A program made the translations under genes and the position numbers. This document shows, in pieces, positions 1 through 12,102 of a DNA stretch of 64,000 bases (position 1 is its first letter; every line of letters begins with the position of its first letter). The DNA is from Deltaproteobacteria bacterium (lineage in GTDB: Bacteria; Myxococcota_A; UBA796; SXON01). The stretch lies in assembly GCA_947445035.1 (NCBI GenBank), contig CANFCK010000002.1:248001-312000 (forward strand), written 5' to 3'. The notes beneath the pieces are model-generated. The model made no database searches. It was not told the DNA's origin and saw only the letters and a program-made list of their open reading frames with translations.

Positions 1-407
1 TCCGCGGGCGAGGTGATCTCGTGGTAGACCGAGGCGAACCGCAGGTAGGCTACGTCGTCGAGCCGCGCGAGTTCGCCCAGGGTCATCTCTCCCACTTCGG
101 TAGTGGTGACCTCGCCCGGGCGCCGGGACAGCTCCTGCTCCAGGCGCGCGCAGGCGGCGTCGAGCTGCTCTTCGCTGACCGGGCGCTTTCGACAAGCGAG
201 CCGCATCCCGGAAAGGACCTTGTCGCGGTTGAAGCTCTGCCGGCGACCGTCGCGCTTGAGCACATCGGGCAACCGGAACTCCACCCGCTCAAACGTGGTG
301 AAGCGGTGGGAGCACGACTGACACTCACGACGGCGCCGGACGCTGTCGACCGCCTCGCGGCTGTCCACGACGCGGGTGTCAGGGTGCTGGCAGCCGGGAC
401 AGTCCAT
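1..407 (-). CDS. nrdR: Transcriptional repressor NrdR (3' end cut by window edge)
   Basis: NrdR is a zinc-ribbon/ATP-cone repressor of ribonucleotide reductase genes. The frame begins at ATG 407-405 and is still open after 135 codons at the window edge, so the last residues are missing (the family is about 150 aa). The N-terminal zinc ribbon is clear: Cys3 and Cys6 (MDCPGC), then Cys29 and Cys32 (ECQSC) after a run of Arg. The ATP-cone follows, with VLKRDGRRQSFNRDKV and a later GELARLDDVAYLRFASVY, the usual C-terminal NrdR motif. It lies 12 nt after glyA on the same strand; glyA-nrdR or rpiB-glyA-nrdR order is common in Deltaproteobacteria, which supports co-transcription. Identity is very secure. 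Confidence 0.95.
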   Translation of the reverse strand, partial: MDCPGCQHPDTRVVDSREAVDSVRRRRECQSCSHRFTTFERVEFRLPDVLKRDGRRQSFNRDKVLSGMRLACRKRPVSEEQLDAACARLEQELSRRPGEVTTTEVGEMTLGELARLDDVAYLRFASVYHEITSPA

Positions 408-419
408 CAGGCGGCGGAG

Positions 420-1658
420 CTAACCGATGCCCGGCACCGGGAAGCGCCCGGTCAGCTCATGGACCTGGCCGCGGATTCGGGCGAGCGCGCCTTCGTCCTG
501 CCAATTCTCCAAAACATCGGCGATCCAGCCAGCCACGACCACCGAATCGGCCAGGCCCAGGCCCCGCGTCGTCATCGCCGGCGTGCCGATACGCACCCCA
601 GAGGTAACGAACGGACTGCGCTTTTCGTTGGGTACCGTGTTCTTGTTCACGGTAATCCCTGCCCGACCCAGCGCGGTTTCGGCGTCCCGCCCGCTGTAGC
701 TCTTGTCAGAGAAATCCAGGAGCATCAGGTGATTGTCGGTGCCGCCCGAAACCAGGGTGACCCCGCGTTCGACCAAGGTGCCGGCCATCGCCTGGGCGTT
801 GTCGATCACCTGTTGGGCGTAGATGCGGAACGACGGCTGAAGCGCCTCGCCGAAGGCCACTGCCTTTGCCGCGATCACGTGCATCAGCGGCCCCCCCTGC
901 AAGCCAGGAAATACCGCGCTGTTGAGGCTCTTCATGTGGGCTTCGCGTGCGAACGCCATGCCGCCGCGGGGCCCCCGGAGGGTCTTGTGGGTGGTAGTGG
1001 TCACGTAGTCGCAATGCCCGAAGGGCGTCGGATGGAGATCGGCGGCGACCAACCCGGCAACATGGGCCATATCCGCGAGCAGCAGCGCGCCGACCTCGTC
1101 GGCAATGGCGCGAAACGCGGCGAAGTCCCACAGCCGGGGGTAGGCGCTGGCACCGGTTACGATGATCCTCGGCTTTTCGGCGCGGGCGATGTCGCGCACG
1201 TGGTCGAGATCGATGATCCCCCGCGCATCGACGCGGTAGTGCACCGCTCGGTACAGCTTCCCCGAGCTGTTCGCGGACGAACCATGGGTGAGATGCCCGC
1301 CATTGGAGAGGTCGAGCCCCAAGAGGGTGTCGCCCGCCTTGAGCGCCGCGAGGTACACCGCCGCGTTGGCCTGCGCGCCCGAGTGCGGCTGAACATTGAC
1401 ACCCTCGCTACCCGGGAAAAGTCGCAACGCACGCGTGCGGGCGAGGTCCTCCACGACGTCGACAACTTCGCAGCCGCCGTAGTAGCGCTTGCCCGGCAGC
1501 CCCTCGGCGTACTTGTTGGTCAGCACGGTGCCGGTAGCTTCCATCACCGCTGCCGACGTGTAGTTCTCCGACGCGATCAGCTCCAGATCATCACGCTGAC
1601 GCACACGCTCGCGCTCAATCAGGGCGTGGACCTCGGGGTCTTGCAAGCGGAGCGTCAT
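420..1658 (-). CDS. glyA: Serine hydroxymethyltransferase
   Basis: PLP enzyme that interconverts serine and glycine and charges tetrahydrofolate with a one-carbon unit. About 412 aa, normal for bacterial GlyA. Visible signatures are LIASENYTS near the N-terminus, the substrate-binding [11 protein letters not shown], and the PLP-lysine motif [14 protein letters not shown] with Lys at about residue 225. I start at ATG 1658, where TAGG sits upstream at ribosome-binding distance; an in-frame GTG two codons upstream (1664) is possible. It follows rpiB by 131 nt, a gap in which I see only a C-rich run and no recognisable riboswitch. Confidence 0.96.
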   Translation of the reverse strand: MTLRLQDPEVHALIERERVRQRDDLELIASENYTSAAVMEATGTVLTNKYAEGLPGKRYYGGCEVVDVVEDLARTRALRLFPGSEGVNVQPHSGAQANAAVYLAALKAGDTLLGLDLSNGGHLTHGSSANSSGKLYRAVHYRVDARGIIDLDHVRDIARAEKPRIIVTGASAYPRLWDFAAFRAIADEVGALLLADMAHVAGLVAADLHPTPFGHCDYVTTTTHKTLRGPRGGMAFAREAHMKSLNSAVFPGLQGGPLMHVIAAKAVAFGEALQPSFRIYAQQVIDNAQAMAGTLVERGVTLVSGGTDNHLMLLDFSDKSYSGRDAETALGRAGITVNKNTVPNEKRSPFVTSGVRIGTPAMTTRGLGLADSVVVAGWIADVLENWQDEGALARIRGQVHELTGRFPVPGIG

Positions 1659-1789
1659 GGGCACCTACAACGGGCGCGGGAACTAACCCCAGACGAGGGC
1701 GGCCGCCCGCGCAAGCGCGGTCGTCAGGCCATCGCTACGGCTGAGGCCTACGCTCTGTCCTTGCCGCGCGCCCCACCCCCCCCCGGCGG

Positions 1790-2230
1790 CTACTTCGAGT
1801 CCAGATCGGCCATCTTGGCGAGGCGCCCGGCGTGACGTCCCCCCTCGAAGGTGGCGGCGAGGAAGGCATCCACAATCTCCGCGGCAAGGCTGGCGCCGGT
1901 CACCCGCTCGCCCAGGCACAACACGTTGGCATCGTTGTGCTGCCGGGTTGCCGTCGCGGTGAACACGTCCCCCACCACCGCGGCCCGAATGCCACGGATA
2001 CGGTTGGCGCACATCGCCATTCCCTGGCCCGTGCCGCAGACCAGGAGGCCAAAGTCCCCTTCCCCCGCAGCAACGGCCGCCCCTACGAGCACGGCGTAGT
2101 CGGGGTAATCGCAGCTGGCGTTGTTGTCGGTGCCCACGTCGATCACCTCGTGCCCTTGTGATCGCAGGCGCTCCGACAGGCTGAGCTTGAGGGAGAGTCC
2201 GCCGTGATCCGAGCCGGTGAGGATGCGCAT
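1790..2230 (-). CDS. rpiB: Ribose-5-phosphate isomerase B (RpiB/LacA family)
   Basis: Isomerises ribose 5-phosphate and ribulose 5-phosphate in the pentose phosphate pathway. The 146-aa product starts MRILTGSDHGG, the canonical RpiB N-terminus; a longer upstream frame exists but has no family similarity. It has DYPDYA, the active-site LVCGTGQGM with Cys65, and RQHNDANVLCLG. Length and motifs match the family throughout. It starts 8 nt after the stop of the LptC/LptA-like gene and so is probably part of the kdsB-pyrG-lpt-rpiB-glyA-nrdR run. Sugar-phosphate isomerase activity beside a Kdo gene could feed Kdo synthesis through ribulose/arabinose 5-phosphate, but that is only inference. Confidence 0.95.
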   Translation of the reverse strand: MRILTGSDHGGLSLKLSLSERLRSQGHEVIDVGTDNNASCDYPDYAVLVGAAVAAGEGDFGLLVCGTGQGMAMCANRIRGIRAAVVGDVFTATATRQHNDANVLCLGERVTGASLAAEIVDAFLAATFEGGRHAGRLAKMADLDSK

Positions 2231-2238
2231 GGGGACTG

Positions 2239-4625
<2,387 letters not shown>

Positions 4626-4669
4626 CTATCATGCTGTACGGGGAGAGGCCGCAACGTCGCAAGGGCGAG

Positions 4670-5416
4670 TCATGGCCCTGCGGGTCGGGCACCAGAAAAG
4701 ATCGCACGAACACGCGCCAGATCTTCGGCGGTGTCGATCGACGGCCCGGGGGCATCGACAGCGACGACGCGGACGAGAACCCCGTGATCGAGCCAGCGCA
4801 GCTGTTCCAGACGCTCGGCCACCTCGCTCGCCGTCGGCGGCAGCGCGACGAGCTGGGGGAGCACGGCGGCCCGAAAGGCGTACACGCCGACGTGGACCGA
4901 CCATGGGCCGCCAACCGGAATCGCGCGCCGGGAAAAGGTCACCGCACGCCCGTCGCGGTCGGTCACCACCTTTACACGGGCGGGGTTGTCGGCTTCGCTC
5001 TCGACCAGAGCCGCCGCACCGGTACTCACTGAAAAGCCCACGCCGTCGGCATCGCAGAGCCCGCGCACGATGCGATCGATGGTGTGGGGCGAGACCAGCG
5101 GCTCGTCCCCCTGGACGTTCACGATGACACCTGCGGCCAGCCCGCGAGCAGCCTCGGCGACCCGCTGGGTGCCATTGTCGGCCGGGCCCGTGCGAACGAC
5201 GATGCCGCCTACGCCTATGACCGCGGCGGCGATCTCGTCGTCGTCGGTCGCGACGAGCACCGCGTCGAGCTTCGCCGCCATCACCCGGCGCCACGTCCGT
5301 ACGATGAGCGGCTCTCCATCGAGGTCGGCGAGCATCTTGTCCGGCAGCCGGGTGCTGGCCCGCCGCGCGGGCACGATGGCGACGACGCGAGGACGAGGGA
5401 GATCATCGAGAGGCAT
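4670..5416 (-). CDS. kdsB: 3-deoxy-manno-octulosonate cytidylyltransferase
   Basis: Activates Kdo with CTP to CMP-Kdo for lipid A-core assembly. I start at ATG 5416 (MPLDDLPRPRVVAIVPARR), which gives 248 aa, the family length; 19 further upstream in-frame residues look non-coding. Motifs are the nucleotide-binding IVPARRASTRLPDKML, VNVQGDEPLV with the Mg-binding acidic pair, and HVGVYAFRAAVL. EQLRWLDHG near the end is also typical. It is the first gene of the minus-strand run; the usual kdsA is not present between kdsB and the lpt gene. Confidence 0.95.
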   Translation of the reverse strand: MPLDDLPRPRVVAIVPARRASTRLPDKMLADLDGEPLIVRTWRRVMAAKLDAVLVATDDDEIAAAVIGVGGIVVRTGPADNGTQRVAEAARGLAAGVIVNVQGDEPLVSPHTIDRIVRGLCDADGVGFSVSTGAAALVESEADNPARVKVVTDRDGRAVTFSRRAIPVGGPWSVHVGVYAFRAAVLPQLVALPPTASEVAERLEQLRWLDHGVLVRVVAVDAPGPSIDTAEDLARVRAIFSGARPAGP

Positions 5417-5480
5417 GGGATGCGCGCTGCGGCCGGGAGGGCGAGAGCGGCGCCAGGGGCGCGTTATCAACACGACCCAG

Positions 5481-5566
5481 GCCGCAGGCCGGAAACTGTA
5501 GGTTGGAGGCCGGAGGGCACACCGCGGTAGGGGGAGGACGCGGCGGGCGTTCTCCCCCCTTTGCCA
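5481..5566 (-). repeat. Dispersed 3' element, copy A, with strong hairpin
   Basis: About 85 nt lying directly after the stop codon of the beta-helix lipoprotein gene and matching, nearly base for base in part, the element at 27163-27242. Both copies share the exact 18-mer AGGTTGGAGGCCGGAGGG (here 5500-5517) and the flanking GGCCG-AAAC-G context. A hairpin with a 12-bp stem (one G-U pair) and 5-nt loop lies at 5530-5558. It is likely a mobile or domesticated transcription terminator; no clear T-tract follows it. Confidence 0.6.
5530..5558 (-). terminator. Hairpin, probable terminator of the beta-helix lipoprotein gene
   Basis: Inverted repeat GGGGGAGGACGC / GCGTTCTCCCCC around GGCGG begins 8 nt after the stop codon of the minus-strand gene ending at 5567. 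The stem is very GC-rich. It lacks a clear run of T on the minus strand, so intrinsic termination is uncertain and an mRNA-end-stabilising role is equally possible. Confidence 0.5.
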
Positions 5567-8329
5567 TCAGAGCGTGCAGTCGTCGGAACAATCCAGGTGG
5601 GTGCCGGAGAGGTTGCCGTCAAGCAGGTTCCCCGAGCAGGCCGAGAGGACCGTCGTCACGCACTCCATCCCGTACTCGCCGTTGCCGGTGAACTGGCTGT
5701 CCAAAACCTCTGCGGTCGTGCTGGTCAGAACCAGGCCCGACGCGGCGCCGGCAGACGCGGTGCTCCGGTCGATGACCGGCGTGCCGTTCGTGATGCTGAT
5801 CGCGTCCATCGTGGCGCCCTCTACAACGACCCCGAAGAGCTCACTCGCCGGCTCGATCGTGCCGGAAACGCTCGTGGACGTCGCGTAGTCATAGTACGAG
5901 TAGGCGCCGGTCGAGTAGACCCCGTAGCCAGCGGAATCGAGGATCGTCACACTCTCAAGTGTCCACTCGGCAAAGCCGGTGATCCACACCCCAGCGCCGC
6001 TTCCCACCTGGTCGATGTTGACGTCGCTCACGGCGGCATAGCCAGCCTCCTCGGTGTTGCCGGCCAGATAGATGCCAGAGTAGACCACGCTGCCGAAATC
6101 TAAACCTTCGATCTCGACTTCTGGCGCGTAGTGGCTCCAGGAGGCCTGCACGCCGTAGCCGCCGACGGTCTCGGCCGTCAGGTCGACGATCTCAAGAGCG
6201 GCCTCGCTCCCTTCGAGCAGGTTGGCGTAGGACTCCCCGACCTGCACGTTGGAGAGCACCATGCCGGCGGCGTACCCGGACTCGTTGAAGGTCTCGCTGA
6301 TCCCGTCGCCGTCGTCGTCGCTCCAGTAGCCACTGTAGTAGCCGTAGGCGCGGAAGACGGGCTGACCGTAGCTGTAGCTGTAGCTGTAGATTTCCGTTTC
6401 CGTGCCCTCCGCGTCGATCGCGTAGTAGGCGTAGGAGTAGCTGTACGGAACGGTGGTGCCGACCTGCAGATCCTCGACCTCGGCGTACCCGTACAAGCTG
6501 TCGACGACCGTTCCGCCGATCAGATCGGCCGTGTTCCCCGAGATGACGACGGGATCACTCTCGTCGCCTTGGTAAACACTGATGAGTGTGCCGCCGTAGT
6601 TGGTCCAGGTGTTGCCGGTGACCGTGCATCCCGTCAGTTCGAAGTCCAGGCTGGTGTCGCCACCGCTGAAGGTGTTGTTGGCGATCAGGCAGGCCGTGTT
6701 GCTGTAGAAGAGCGCGTCCTTGCCGTACCCCGAGTAAACGTACCGGGTGAACCCGCCGGCGCCGTCCTCGTAGAGGTACTCAGTGTCGTGCGCGGTATCG
6801 ACAAAGGTGTTGCCGTCGACGATGCTGGCGGCCTCGTACGAGAAGATGCCGCCATGCTGACCGTTGGGGCCAAAGTTGTTCCCGCTGATGGTCGAAACCG
6901 CCTGGAAGTTGACGATTCCGGCGCACTCCGCGTTCTGGAAGTCGGTGGTGCTGATGTCAACCGTGCCGAATACGATGGCGACCCCCCAACCTTCCGATCC
7001 GTTGAACGCCGAGTTCGTCAGCGACACGGTGGACTCGTAGAACACCGCAGCACCTGCACGATCGACGCTGTAGCAAATCGAGGTGTTGGTCAGGTCCGGC
7101 TCACGATGGTTGGTGACCGTCAGCCCGTCCACGGGGCCCTCGAAGGCGCTGGCATACAGGCCCCACCGGCCGGTGTTGTCAATCGTGATGTCCTGAAGGC
7201 TCCCGGTCACCGTGCCGTTGTTGCGCGCCGGCGCGACGAAGACCCCGAAGTTTTCGTAGTCGGCGACCGTGACCCCGGTCACGACGGCGGTGTCCGCCCC
7301 GAGATACAGTCCTCCGCCGCAGCCGCCGCTGAAGTTGGCATAGTCCTCCGAACACGAGGTCAACCCGGTGGTGTCCCCCTCGTTGAGAAGGATGACGGCG
7401 TTGTTGATGACGACGTCCGTCTTGGTATTGACGAACATGCCGACGTTGGTGGCGCCATAGACCTCGACACCGTCGACGGCGAACTCCCCGCTTTCGGCGA
7501 TGATGCCGTACGGCGAGTCGGTGATGACGTCGCCGGCCACCGACAACGAACCCTTGTTCGCACGTACGCCCGCAAAATCGCTGGCGTTGATGACGTTGTT
7601 GGTCATCGCGACGTTCGCGTCATCAACGTAGACCGCGATCCCGTCCGATCCATCGGTGGTCGTTTGGTGCACCAGGGCGAACAGGTTGTTCGACAGCGTC
7701 ACGGCCGCGTCGCTGGCGACCCACACCCCGTAGCTGGAGGGCTCGGAAAACACCGAGCCGTCAACGGTCGCCGACCCGCCCGAGATGTAGATTCCGCCGA
7801 ATGCGGGGAGCGAAAACGTACATGTCGAAATCGCGACTTCCGTGGAGTTGATAGACTCGATTCCGTAGTTGGCAGGAGAATCGAACACGATGTCGCTGAT
7901 CGTGGCCCGGACGGCGTTGTCCAGCGTGATGCCCGACCGCGTGCTGGTGATCGTGAAGCCGGACACGCCGCTGCCGGCGCCGGTGATGTCAAAGGCAGAC
8001 TCGTTGACTGGCGCATCGATCACCGTGCTGGCGCTCGCCGCCCCCGCGATGCTGACGCCTTCAGGTACGTTGACCTTTTCGGTGTAGGACCCGGCACAGA
8101 CCTGGACCACGTCGCCCACGAGCGCTGCGTTGGCCGCTTCGCCGATGGTCACGAAGTCGCCTTCAACCGCGTTGAGGTTGATGCAGCCTGGCGGGCCCCA
8201 GTCGATGTCTGCATCCCCCGAGTCGGTGCCGGGGTCGGCGCTGTCTTTGTCCGAATCCCCACCAGCGAGGCACCCGGACAACCAAAGTAACAACGACGAG
8301 AGGGGCATCAGACGCATCGGGGACTCCAT
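5567..8329 (-). CDS. Large right-handed beta-helix surface lipoprotein
   Basis: Predicted outer-surface lipoprotein of about 920 aa. From ATG 8329 (or ATG 8317) a short signal peptide ends in the lipobox WLSGC, followed by an Asp/Ser tether ([19 protein letters not shown]). The rest is dozens of short strands typical of parallel beta-helices: ITNTS-, [14 protein letters not shown], [19 protein letters not shown] coils with many Asn and Gly. The first coil region ([21 protein letters not shown]) resembles pectate-lyase/NosD-like starts. A middle stretch (about 600-720) is Tyr-rich. Ligand or enzyme activity cannot be told; adhesin or polysaccharide-binding roles are possible. It faces the carboxylase gene head to head (73 nt between starts). 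Confidence 0.75.
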   Translation of the reverse strand: MESPMRLMPLSSLLLWLSGCLAGGDSDKDSADPGTDSGDADIDWGPPGCINLNAVEGDFVTIGEAANAALVGDVVQVCAGSYTEKVNVPEGVSIAGAASASTVIDAPVNESAFDITGAGSGVSGFTITSTRSGITLDNAVRATISDIVFDSPANYGIESINSTEVAISTCTFSLPAFGGIYISGGSATVDGSVFSEPSSYGVWVASDAAVTLSNNLFALVHQTTTDGSDGIAVYVDDANVAMTNNVINASDFAGVRANKGSLSVAGDVITDSPYGIIAESGEFAVDGVEVYGATNVGMFVNTKTDVVINNAVILLNEGDTTGLTSCSEDYANFSGGCGGGLYLGADTAVVTGVTVADYENFGVFVAPARNNGTVTGSLQDITIDNTGRWGLYASAFEGPVDGLTVTNHREPDLTNTSICYSVDRAGAAVFYESTVSLTNSAFNGSEGWGVAIVFGTVDISTTDFQNAECAGIVNFQAVSTISGNNFGPNGQHGGIFSYEAASIVDGNTFVDTAHDTEYLYEDGAGGFTRYVYSGYGKDALFYSNTACLIANNTFSGGDTSLDFELTGCTVTGNTWTNYGGTLISVYQGDESDPVVISGNTADLIGGTVVDSLYGYAEVEDLQVGTTVPYSYSYAYYAIDAEGTETEIYSYSYSYGQPVFRAYGYYSGYWSDDDGDGISETFNESGYAAGMVLSNVQVGESYANLLEGSEAALEIVDLTAETVGGYGVQASWSHYAPEVEIEGLDFGSVVYSGIYLAGNTEEAGYAAVSDVNIDQVGSGAGVWITGFAEWTLESVTILDSAGYGVYSTGAYSYYDYATSTSVSGTIEPASELFGVVVEGATMDAISITNGTPVIDRSTASAGAASGLVLTSTTAEVLDSQFTGNGEYGMECVTTVLSACSGNLLDGNLSGTHLDCSDDCTL

Positions 8330-8402
8330 CGTGGCCCACGGTAGCGTCCGCGCGGGATTTCCACAAGCATCGGCGTTAGCCACCGCGCTCCCAGGCACCG
8401 GA

Positions 8403-9959
8403 ATGCACCCCGACCATCAGGCGCTCATCGACGAACTGGACAAAATGGACGCCGCTGCGCTCGCCGCGGGTGGCGCCGACGCCATCGCCCGCCAGCACGC
8501 CCGCGGCAAGCTGACCGCTCGTGAACGGATCGACGCGTTGGTCGATCCCGGAACCTTCCGCGAGCTCGACCGCCACGTGGTTCATCGCTGCATCGACTTC
8601 GGGATGGACAAACGCCGGGTACCGGGGGACGGCGTCGTCACCGGCTACGCGCGGGTGGAGGGGCGACTCGTCTACTTGTTCGCGCAGGACTTCACCGTCT
8701 TCGGCGGCACCCTTTCGGGAGCCTACGCCAAGAAAGTGTGCAAGGTGATGGACCTCGCGATGAAGAACGGGGCGCCGGTCATCGGGATGAACGATTCCGG
8801 CGGGGCTCGCATTCAAGAGGGGGTCGAAAGCCTGGGTGGCTATGCCGATATCTTCCTTCGTAACACGCTGGCCAGCGGGGTAGTGCCCCAGCTCAGCGCG
8901 ATCCTGGGGCCGTGCGCCGGAGGTGCGGTCTACTCGCCCGCGATCACCGACTTCTTGGTGATGGCGCGCGACACCTCGTTCATGTTCGTCACCGGTCCTG
9001 ACGTCATCAAGGCGGTCACCCACGAGGAGGTCACGCAGGAGGCCCTTGGCGGGGCCACGGCCCACACACAGATTTCCGGCGTCGCCCATTTTGCCGCCGA
9101 CGACGAGCGCTCCGCGATCGCGCTGGTGCGGGCCCTTTTGGCCTACCTTCCCCAGAACAACATGGAGGAAGCACCGCGCCGACCGAGCACGGACCCGACG
9201 GACCGCGAGGTGCCTGAGCTCGACGAAATCGTCCCGTCGAATCCAAACAAACCCTACGACATCAAAGACGTGATCACCGCCGTCGCGGATGACGGCACCT
9301 TCCTGGAGGTCCAGGCGGACTACGCGGCGAATATCGTCATCGGATTCTGCCACCTGGGCGGGCGGAGCGTCGGGGTGGTCGCGAACCAGCCGGCGGTGCT
9401 CGCCGGGGTCTTGGACGTCAATGCGTCGGTCAAGGCGGCCCGATTCGTGCGCTTCTGCGATGCGTTCAACATCCCGCTGTGGGTGGTCGAAGACGTTCCA
9501 GGATTCCTTCCGGGGACCGCGCAGGAACACGGCGGGATCATCCGGCACGGCGCCAAGCTGCTGTACGCGTTTGCCGAGGCCACCGTCCCCAAGGTGACGC
9601 TGATCACGCGCAAAGCCTACGGCGGTGCGTACTGCGTCATGAACAGCAAACACCTGCGCGCCGATCTGAACTTCGCGTGGCCCACCGCCGAGATTGCGGT
9701 GATGGGTGCCGACGGCGCCGTCAACGTGATCTTCCGCACCGAACTGGCGACCGCGGCAGACCCAGTGGCCCGTCGCGCGGCGTTGGTGGCTGACTACCGC
9801 GCCAGATTCGCCAACCCATGGCGCGCGGCAGAGCTGGGATTCGTCGACGAGGTGCTCCGTCCGCGCTTCACCCGTGCGCGCCTGGTCGAGGCGTTCGACA
9901 GCCTGGACAACAAGCGGGACCACAACCCCCCCCGCAAGCACGGCAACATCCCGCTGTAG
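8403..9959 (+). CDS. Acyl-CoA carboxylase carboxyltransferase (propionyl-CoA carboxylase beta / MmdA family)
   Basis: Transfers carboxyl from biotin to propionyl-, acetyl- or methylmalonyl-CoA. I start at ATG 8403 ([20 protein letters not shown]), giving 518 aa, the standard PccB/MmdA length; the longer open frame upstream runs antisense through the beta-helix gene. It shows [13 protein letters not shown], the oxyanion-hole region [25 protein letters not shown] and the C-terminal [11 protein letters not shown] typical of PccB and MmdA. No biotin carboxylase or biotin-carrier gene is in the window, so substrate and partner are unknown. Confidence 0.93.
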   Translation: MHPDHQALIDELDKMDAAALAAGGADAIARQHARGKLTARERIDALVDPGTFRELDRHVVHRCIDFGMDKRRVPGDGVVTGYARVEGRLVYLFAQDFTVFGGTLSGAYAKKVCKVMDLAMKNGAPVIGMNDSGGARIQEGVESLGGYADIFLRNTLASGVVPQLSAILGPCAGGAVYSPAITDFLVMARDTSFMFVTGPDVIKAVTHEEVTQEALGGATAHTQISGVAHFAADDERSAIALVRALLAYLPQNNMEEAPRRPSTDPTDREVPELDEIVPSNPNKPYDIKDVITAVADDGTFLEVQADYAANIVIGFCHLGGRSVGVVANQPAVLAGVLDVNASVKAARFVRFCDAFNIPLWVVEDVPGFLPGTAQEHGGIIRHGAKLLYAFAEATVPKVTLITRKAYGGAYCVMNSKHLRADLNFAWPTAEIAVMGADGAVNVIFRTELATAADPVARRAALVADYRARFANPWRAAELGFVDEVLRPRFTRARLVEAFDSLDNKRDHNPPRKHGNIPL

Positions 9960-10019
9960 CCGGGGCTTGCCGACTGGCGCTCGGTCCGTTAGACGCCGCC
10001 GCTCGTTCGAGGGTACACC

Positions 10020-10283
10020 ATGGTCCGTATTCGTCTCACCCGCACCGGCGCTAAGAAGAAGCCCTCCTACCGCTTTGTGATCGCCGACAAGCGCTCGCCC
10101 CGCGATGGACGTTGCATCGAGTACATCGGGCATTACAACCCGATGGTCGAACCCCCGGTGATCCACGTCGATCTCGCTCGCGCCGACTTCTGGATCGGCC
10201 AAGGCGCCCAGCCGACCGAGACCGTGGCCGACCTGCTGGCCCTCGCCCGCAAGGCCGCCGCGGCGCCCCCGGCCGAGGCGTAG
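10020..10283 (+). CDS. rpsP: 30S ribosomal protein S16
   Basis: Small-subunit protein of 87 aa starting [18 protein letters not shown], the canonical S16 N-terminus, with [16 protein letters not shown] in the middle. First gene of the conserved rpsP-khpA-rimM-trmD cluster on the plus strand; the next gene begins 3 nt after its stop. Confidence 0.98.
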   Translation: MVRIRLTRTGAKKKPSYRFVIADKRSPRDGRCIEYIGHYNPMVEPPVIHVDLARADFWIGQGAQPTETVADLLALARKAAAAPPAEA

Positions 10284-10286
10284 CCC

Positions 10287-10535
10287 ATGCAGGCCCTCCT
10301 CCAGCACCTGCTCAGCGGCATCGTGAAGAAGCCCGACGGCGTGTCGATCAACGAAGTCGAAGGCGAAGCCAGCGTGCTGCTCGAACTGACGGTGGATCCC
10401 ACCGACCTTGCCAGCGTCAAGGGCCCGGATGGCGAGACCCTACGCTCCCTGCGCACGGTCCTGAGCGCCTCGAGTGGCGACCGTCGCGCCGTGCTCGAGC
10501 TCATCGAGCCCGGAAACGCCGCCGTCGCCGAATAG
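10287..10535 (+). CDS. khpA: KH-domain RNA-binding protein KhpA
   Basis: Small single-KH RNA-binding protein of 82 aa. The KH loop GXXG is present as KGPDGETLRSLR; flanking strands (SVLLELTVDP and RRAVLELIEP) fit. Members are thought to act with KhpB/Jag on RNA and cell division in other bacteria. Position between rpsP and rimM is invariant in many phyla and makes the call strong. The stop lies 4 nt before the rimM start. Confidence 0.9.
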   Translation: MQALLQHLLSGIVKKPDGVSINEVEGEASVLLELTVDPTDLASVKGPDGETLRSLRTVLSASSGDRRAVLELIEPGNAAVAE

Positions 10536-10539
10536 CCCC

Positions 10540-11049
10540 ATGGCCGACCGCATCGAGCTCGGCTCTGTGGTCGGCGTTTTCGGCGTCCGGGGCGAGGTGC
10601 GCTTGCACCTCCACAACCGTGAAGACAGCGTGCTGAAAGCGCCTCGGCGCGTGGTGCTGGTTTCACCGGAAGGCGAAGAGCGCGTCGCGACTGTTTCGAT
10701 CCGTCCGGGGGCCGGCAAGCGCATCATCGGCCAGGTCGATGGGATTGCCACACCCGAGGACGCCGCGGCGTTGATGGGCTTTCGGGTGTTCATCGACCGC
10801 GACCAGCTCCCGCCCCTCCCCGACGGCGAATTCTACGTCGCGGACCTCGTTGGGATGCCCCTCGAAGACGAAGATGGCACGGTGCTCGGCACCCTCTCCG
10901 AGGTGATCAGCGGGGATCGTGACGTCTGGGTGATCGCCACCGATGGCGAAGACGCCTTCCTCCTTCCAGGGGCCGAGACGGTGCTTCGCATTGATGCGGA
11001 AGCTGGCGTGATCGTCGTGGCGCGTGGAGCGCTCGCGGCCGGGGAGTAG
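10540..11049 (+). CDS. rimM: 16S rRNA maturation factor RimM
   Basis: Assists maturation of the 30S head and binds S19. I start at ATG 10540 (MADRIELGSVVGVFGVRGEV), 4 nt after khpA, giving 169 aa; the longer frame upstream overlaps khpA out of register. The N-terminal RimM motif G-V-F-G-V-R-G-E-V and the PRC-barrel segment (FYVADLVGMPLEDEDG) are both present, in the usual order. Confidence 0.95.
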   Translation: MADRIELGSVVGVFGVRGEVRLHLHNREDSVLKAPRRVVLVSPEGEERVATVSIRPGAGKRIIGQVDGIATPEDAAALMGFRVFIDRDQLPPLPDGEFYVADLVGMPLEDEDGTVLGTLSEVISGDRDVWVIATDGEDAFLLPGAETVLRIDAEAGVIVVARGALAAGE

Positions 11050-11054
11050 CTGGC

Positions 11055-11819
11055 GTGCGCATCGACGTGCTCACGCTGTTTCCCGAGTTGATCACTCCGA
11101 TCCTGACCGGGTCCGTGCTGGGGCGCGCGCGCGCCGCGAACGTCTGGTCGCTCGCCACCCACGACATCCGCGACCACGGGCTCGGACGCCATCGCAGCGT
11201 CGATGACACTCCGTTTGGAGGCGGCAGCGGCATGGTCCTGCGGGTCGATGTCGTCGCGGCAGCGCTGCGCGCCTTGCCCGGCGCACAACCGCCCCCGCAC
11301 GTGGTGCTGCTCGAAGCGAGCGGCCGACGCTTCGATCACGCAGTCGCCGCCCGCCTCGCCACCCTGCCGCGCCTCGTCTTCATCTGCGGACATTACGAGG
11401 GCGTAGACGCTCGCGTGCGAGAAAACCTCGTGGACGAGGCGCTGTCTATCGGCGACTTCGTGCTGACGGGCGGCGAGCTCGCAGCCTGCGTCATCATCGA
11501 CGCCGTGGTCCGCTTGCTTCCCGGCGCCCTCGGCAACGCCCACAGCGCCGTGGACGAGAGCTTCGCCAACGGCCGCTTGGAATACCCCCATTACACCCGC
11601 CCGCGCGACTGGGAGGGGCACACCGTGCCCGACGTGCTGGCCAGCGGCGACCACGGCCGCGTGGCAGCCTGGCGCCAGCAAGAGGCCGACGCGCGCACGT
11701 TCGCGTGGCGGCCGGACCTTGCGGCGGTGGCCGGCGTGCGCGATCCAGCCATCGTGCGCGCAGAGGCCGAGGCCGAAGCGGCGGCCAAGCGGGCCCGCCG
11801 ACACCGGGGCAACCGCTAA
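11055..11819 (+). CDS. trmD: tRNA (guanine-N1-)-methyltransferase TrmD
   Basis: Makes m1G37 next to the anticodon using S-adenosylmethionine. It starts at GTG 11055, giving 254 aa. It carries MRIDVLTLFPELI, DDTPFGGGSGMVLR, the SAM-binding trefoil-knot segment ICGHYEGVDARV, and SIGDFVLTGGELA. The C-terminus is charged (EAEAEAAAKRARRHRGNR). It ends the rpsP operon; rplS, which normally follows, is absent here. The gene meets the convergent Cys-rich protein at zero spacing (11819/11820). Confidence 0.97.
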   Translation: MRIDVLTLFPELITPILTGSVLGRARAANVWSLATHDIRDHGLGRHRSVDDTPFGGGSGMVLRVDVVAAALRALPGAQPPPHVVLLEASGRRFDHAVAARLATLPRLVFICGHYEGVDARVRENLVDEALSIGDFVLTGGELAACVIIDAVVRLLPGALGNAHSAVDESFANGRLEYPHYTRPRDWEGHTVPDVLASGDHGRVAAWRQQEADARTFAWRPDLAAVAGVRDPAIVRAEAEAEAAAKRARRHRGNR

Positions 11820-12101
11820 CTACCGTTCGAGGCAGGCGTCGACTCGCTCCGGGGCCTGCAGACGAAGCACGTAGCAGAGGCCGTTGCACGCCGCGCGACG
11901 GTCGGCTTCCGACAAGCCGGCGTCTGGGAAGCCACCCTGCGTAGCAGCGAGGGGCGCGCAGTTGGGATCGAGCGAAAAACACCGTGCTTCGCAGCTGGTC
12001 CCTGCCGGACCGCCGGCCGGCGGGACGTACGCGCGCCACGCGGCCCAGCCCACCAAAAACACAGTGGCCGCCAGCGCAAACGTCGCCAACGTTCGCTGCA
12101 C
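11820..12101 (-). CDS. Small exported or anchored Cys-rich protein
   Basis: Unrecognised 93-aa protein starting at GTG 12101, directly after the Ser/Thr kinase stop (12103). One hydrophobic segment at about residues 5-22 would serve as a signal or anchor. The remaining domain has six Cys (CEARC, NCAP, ACNGLC, DACLER), an even number fitting disulphides outside the cytoplasm. Coupling to the kinase suggests a shared role, for instance as an extracytoplasmic partner; this is inference. Gene reality is supported by the tight fit between two neighbours and codon usage. Confidence 0.6.
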   Translation of the reverse strand: MQRTLATFALAATVFLVGWAAWRAYVPPAGGPAGTSCEARCFSLDPNCAPLAATQGGFPDAGLSEADRRAACNGLCYVLRLQAPERVDACLER

Positions 12102-12102
12102 G

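Noticed and set aside
1659..1789. Possible glycine riboswitch or leader before glyA
   Set aside because: No conserved riboswitch core or convincing terminator/antiterminator pair is visible in the 131-nt gap; only a C-rich run.
21..1835. Long plus-strand open frame antisense to glyA and nrdR
   Set aside because: High-GC shadow of real genes: no family similarity in its translation, while the opposite strand is unmistakably GlyA and NrdR.
6131..8290. 719-residue plus-strand open frame antisense to the beta-helix gene
   Set aside because: No domain or signal recognised; produced by the codon bias of the gene on the other strand.
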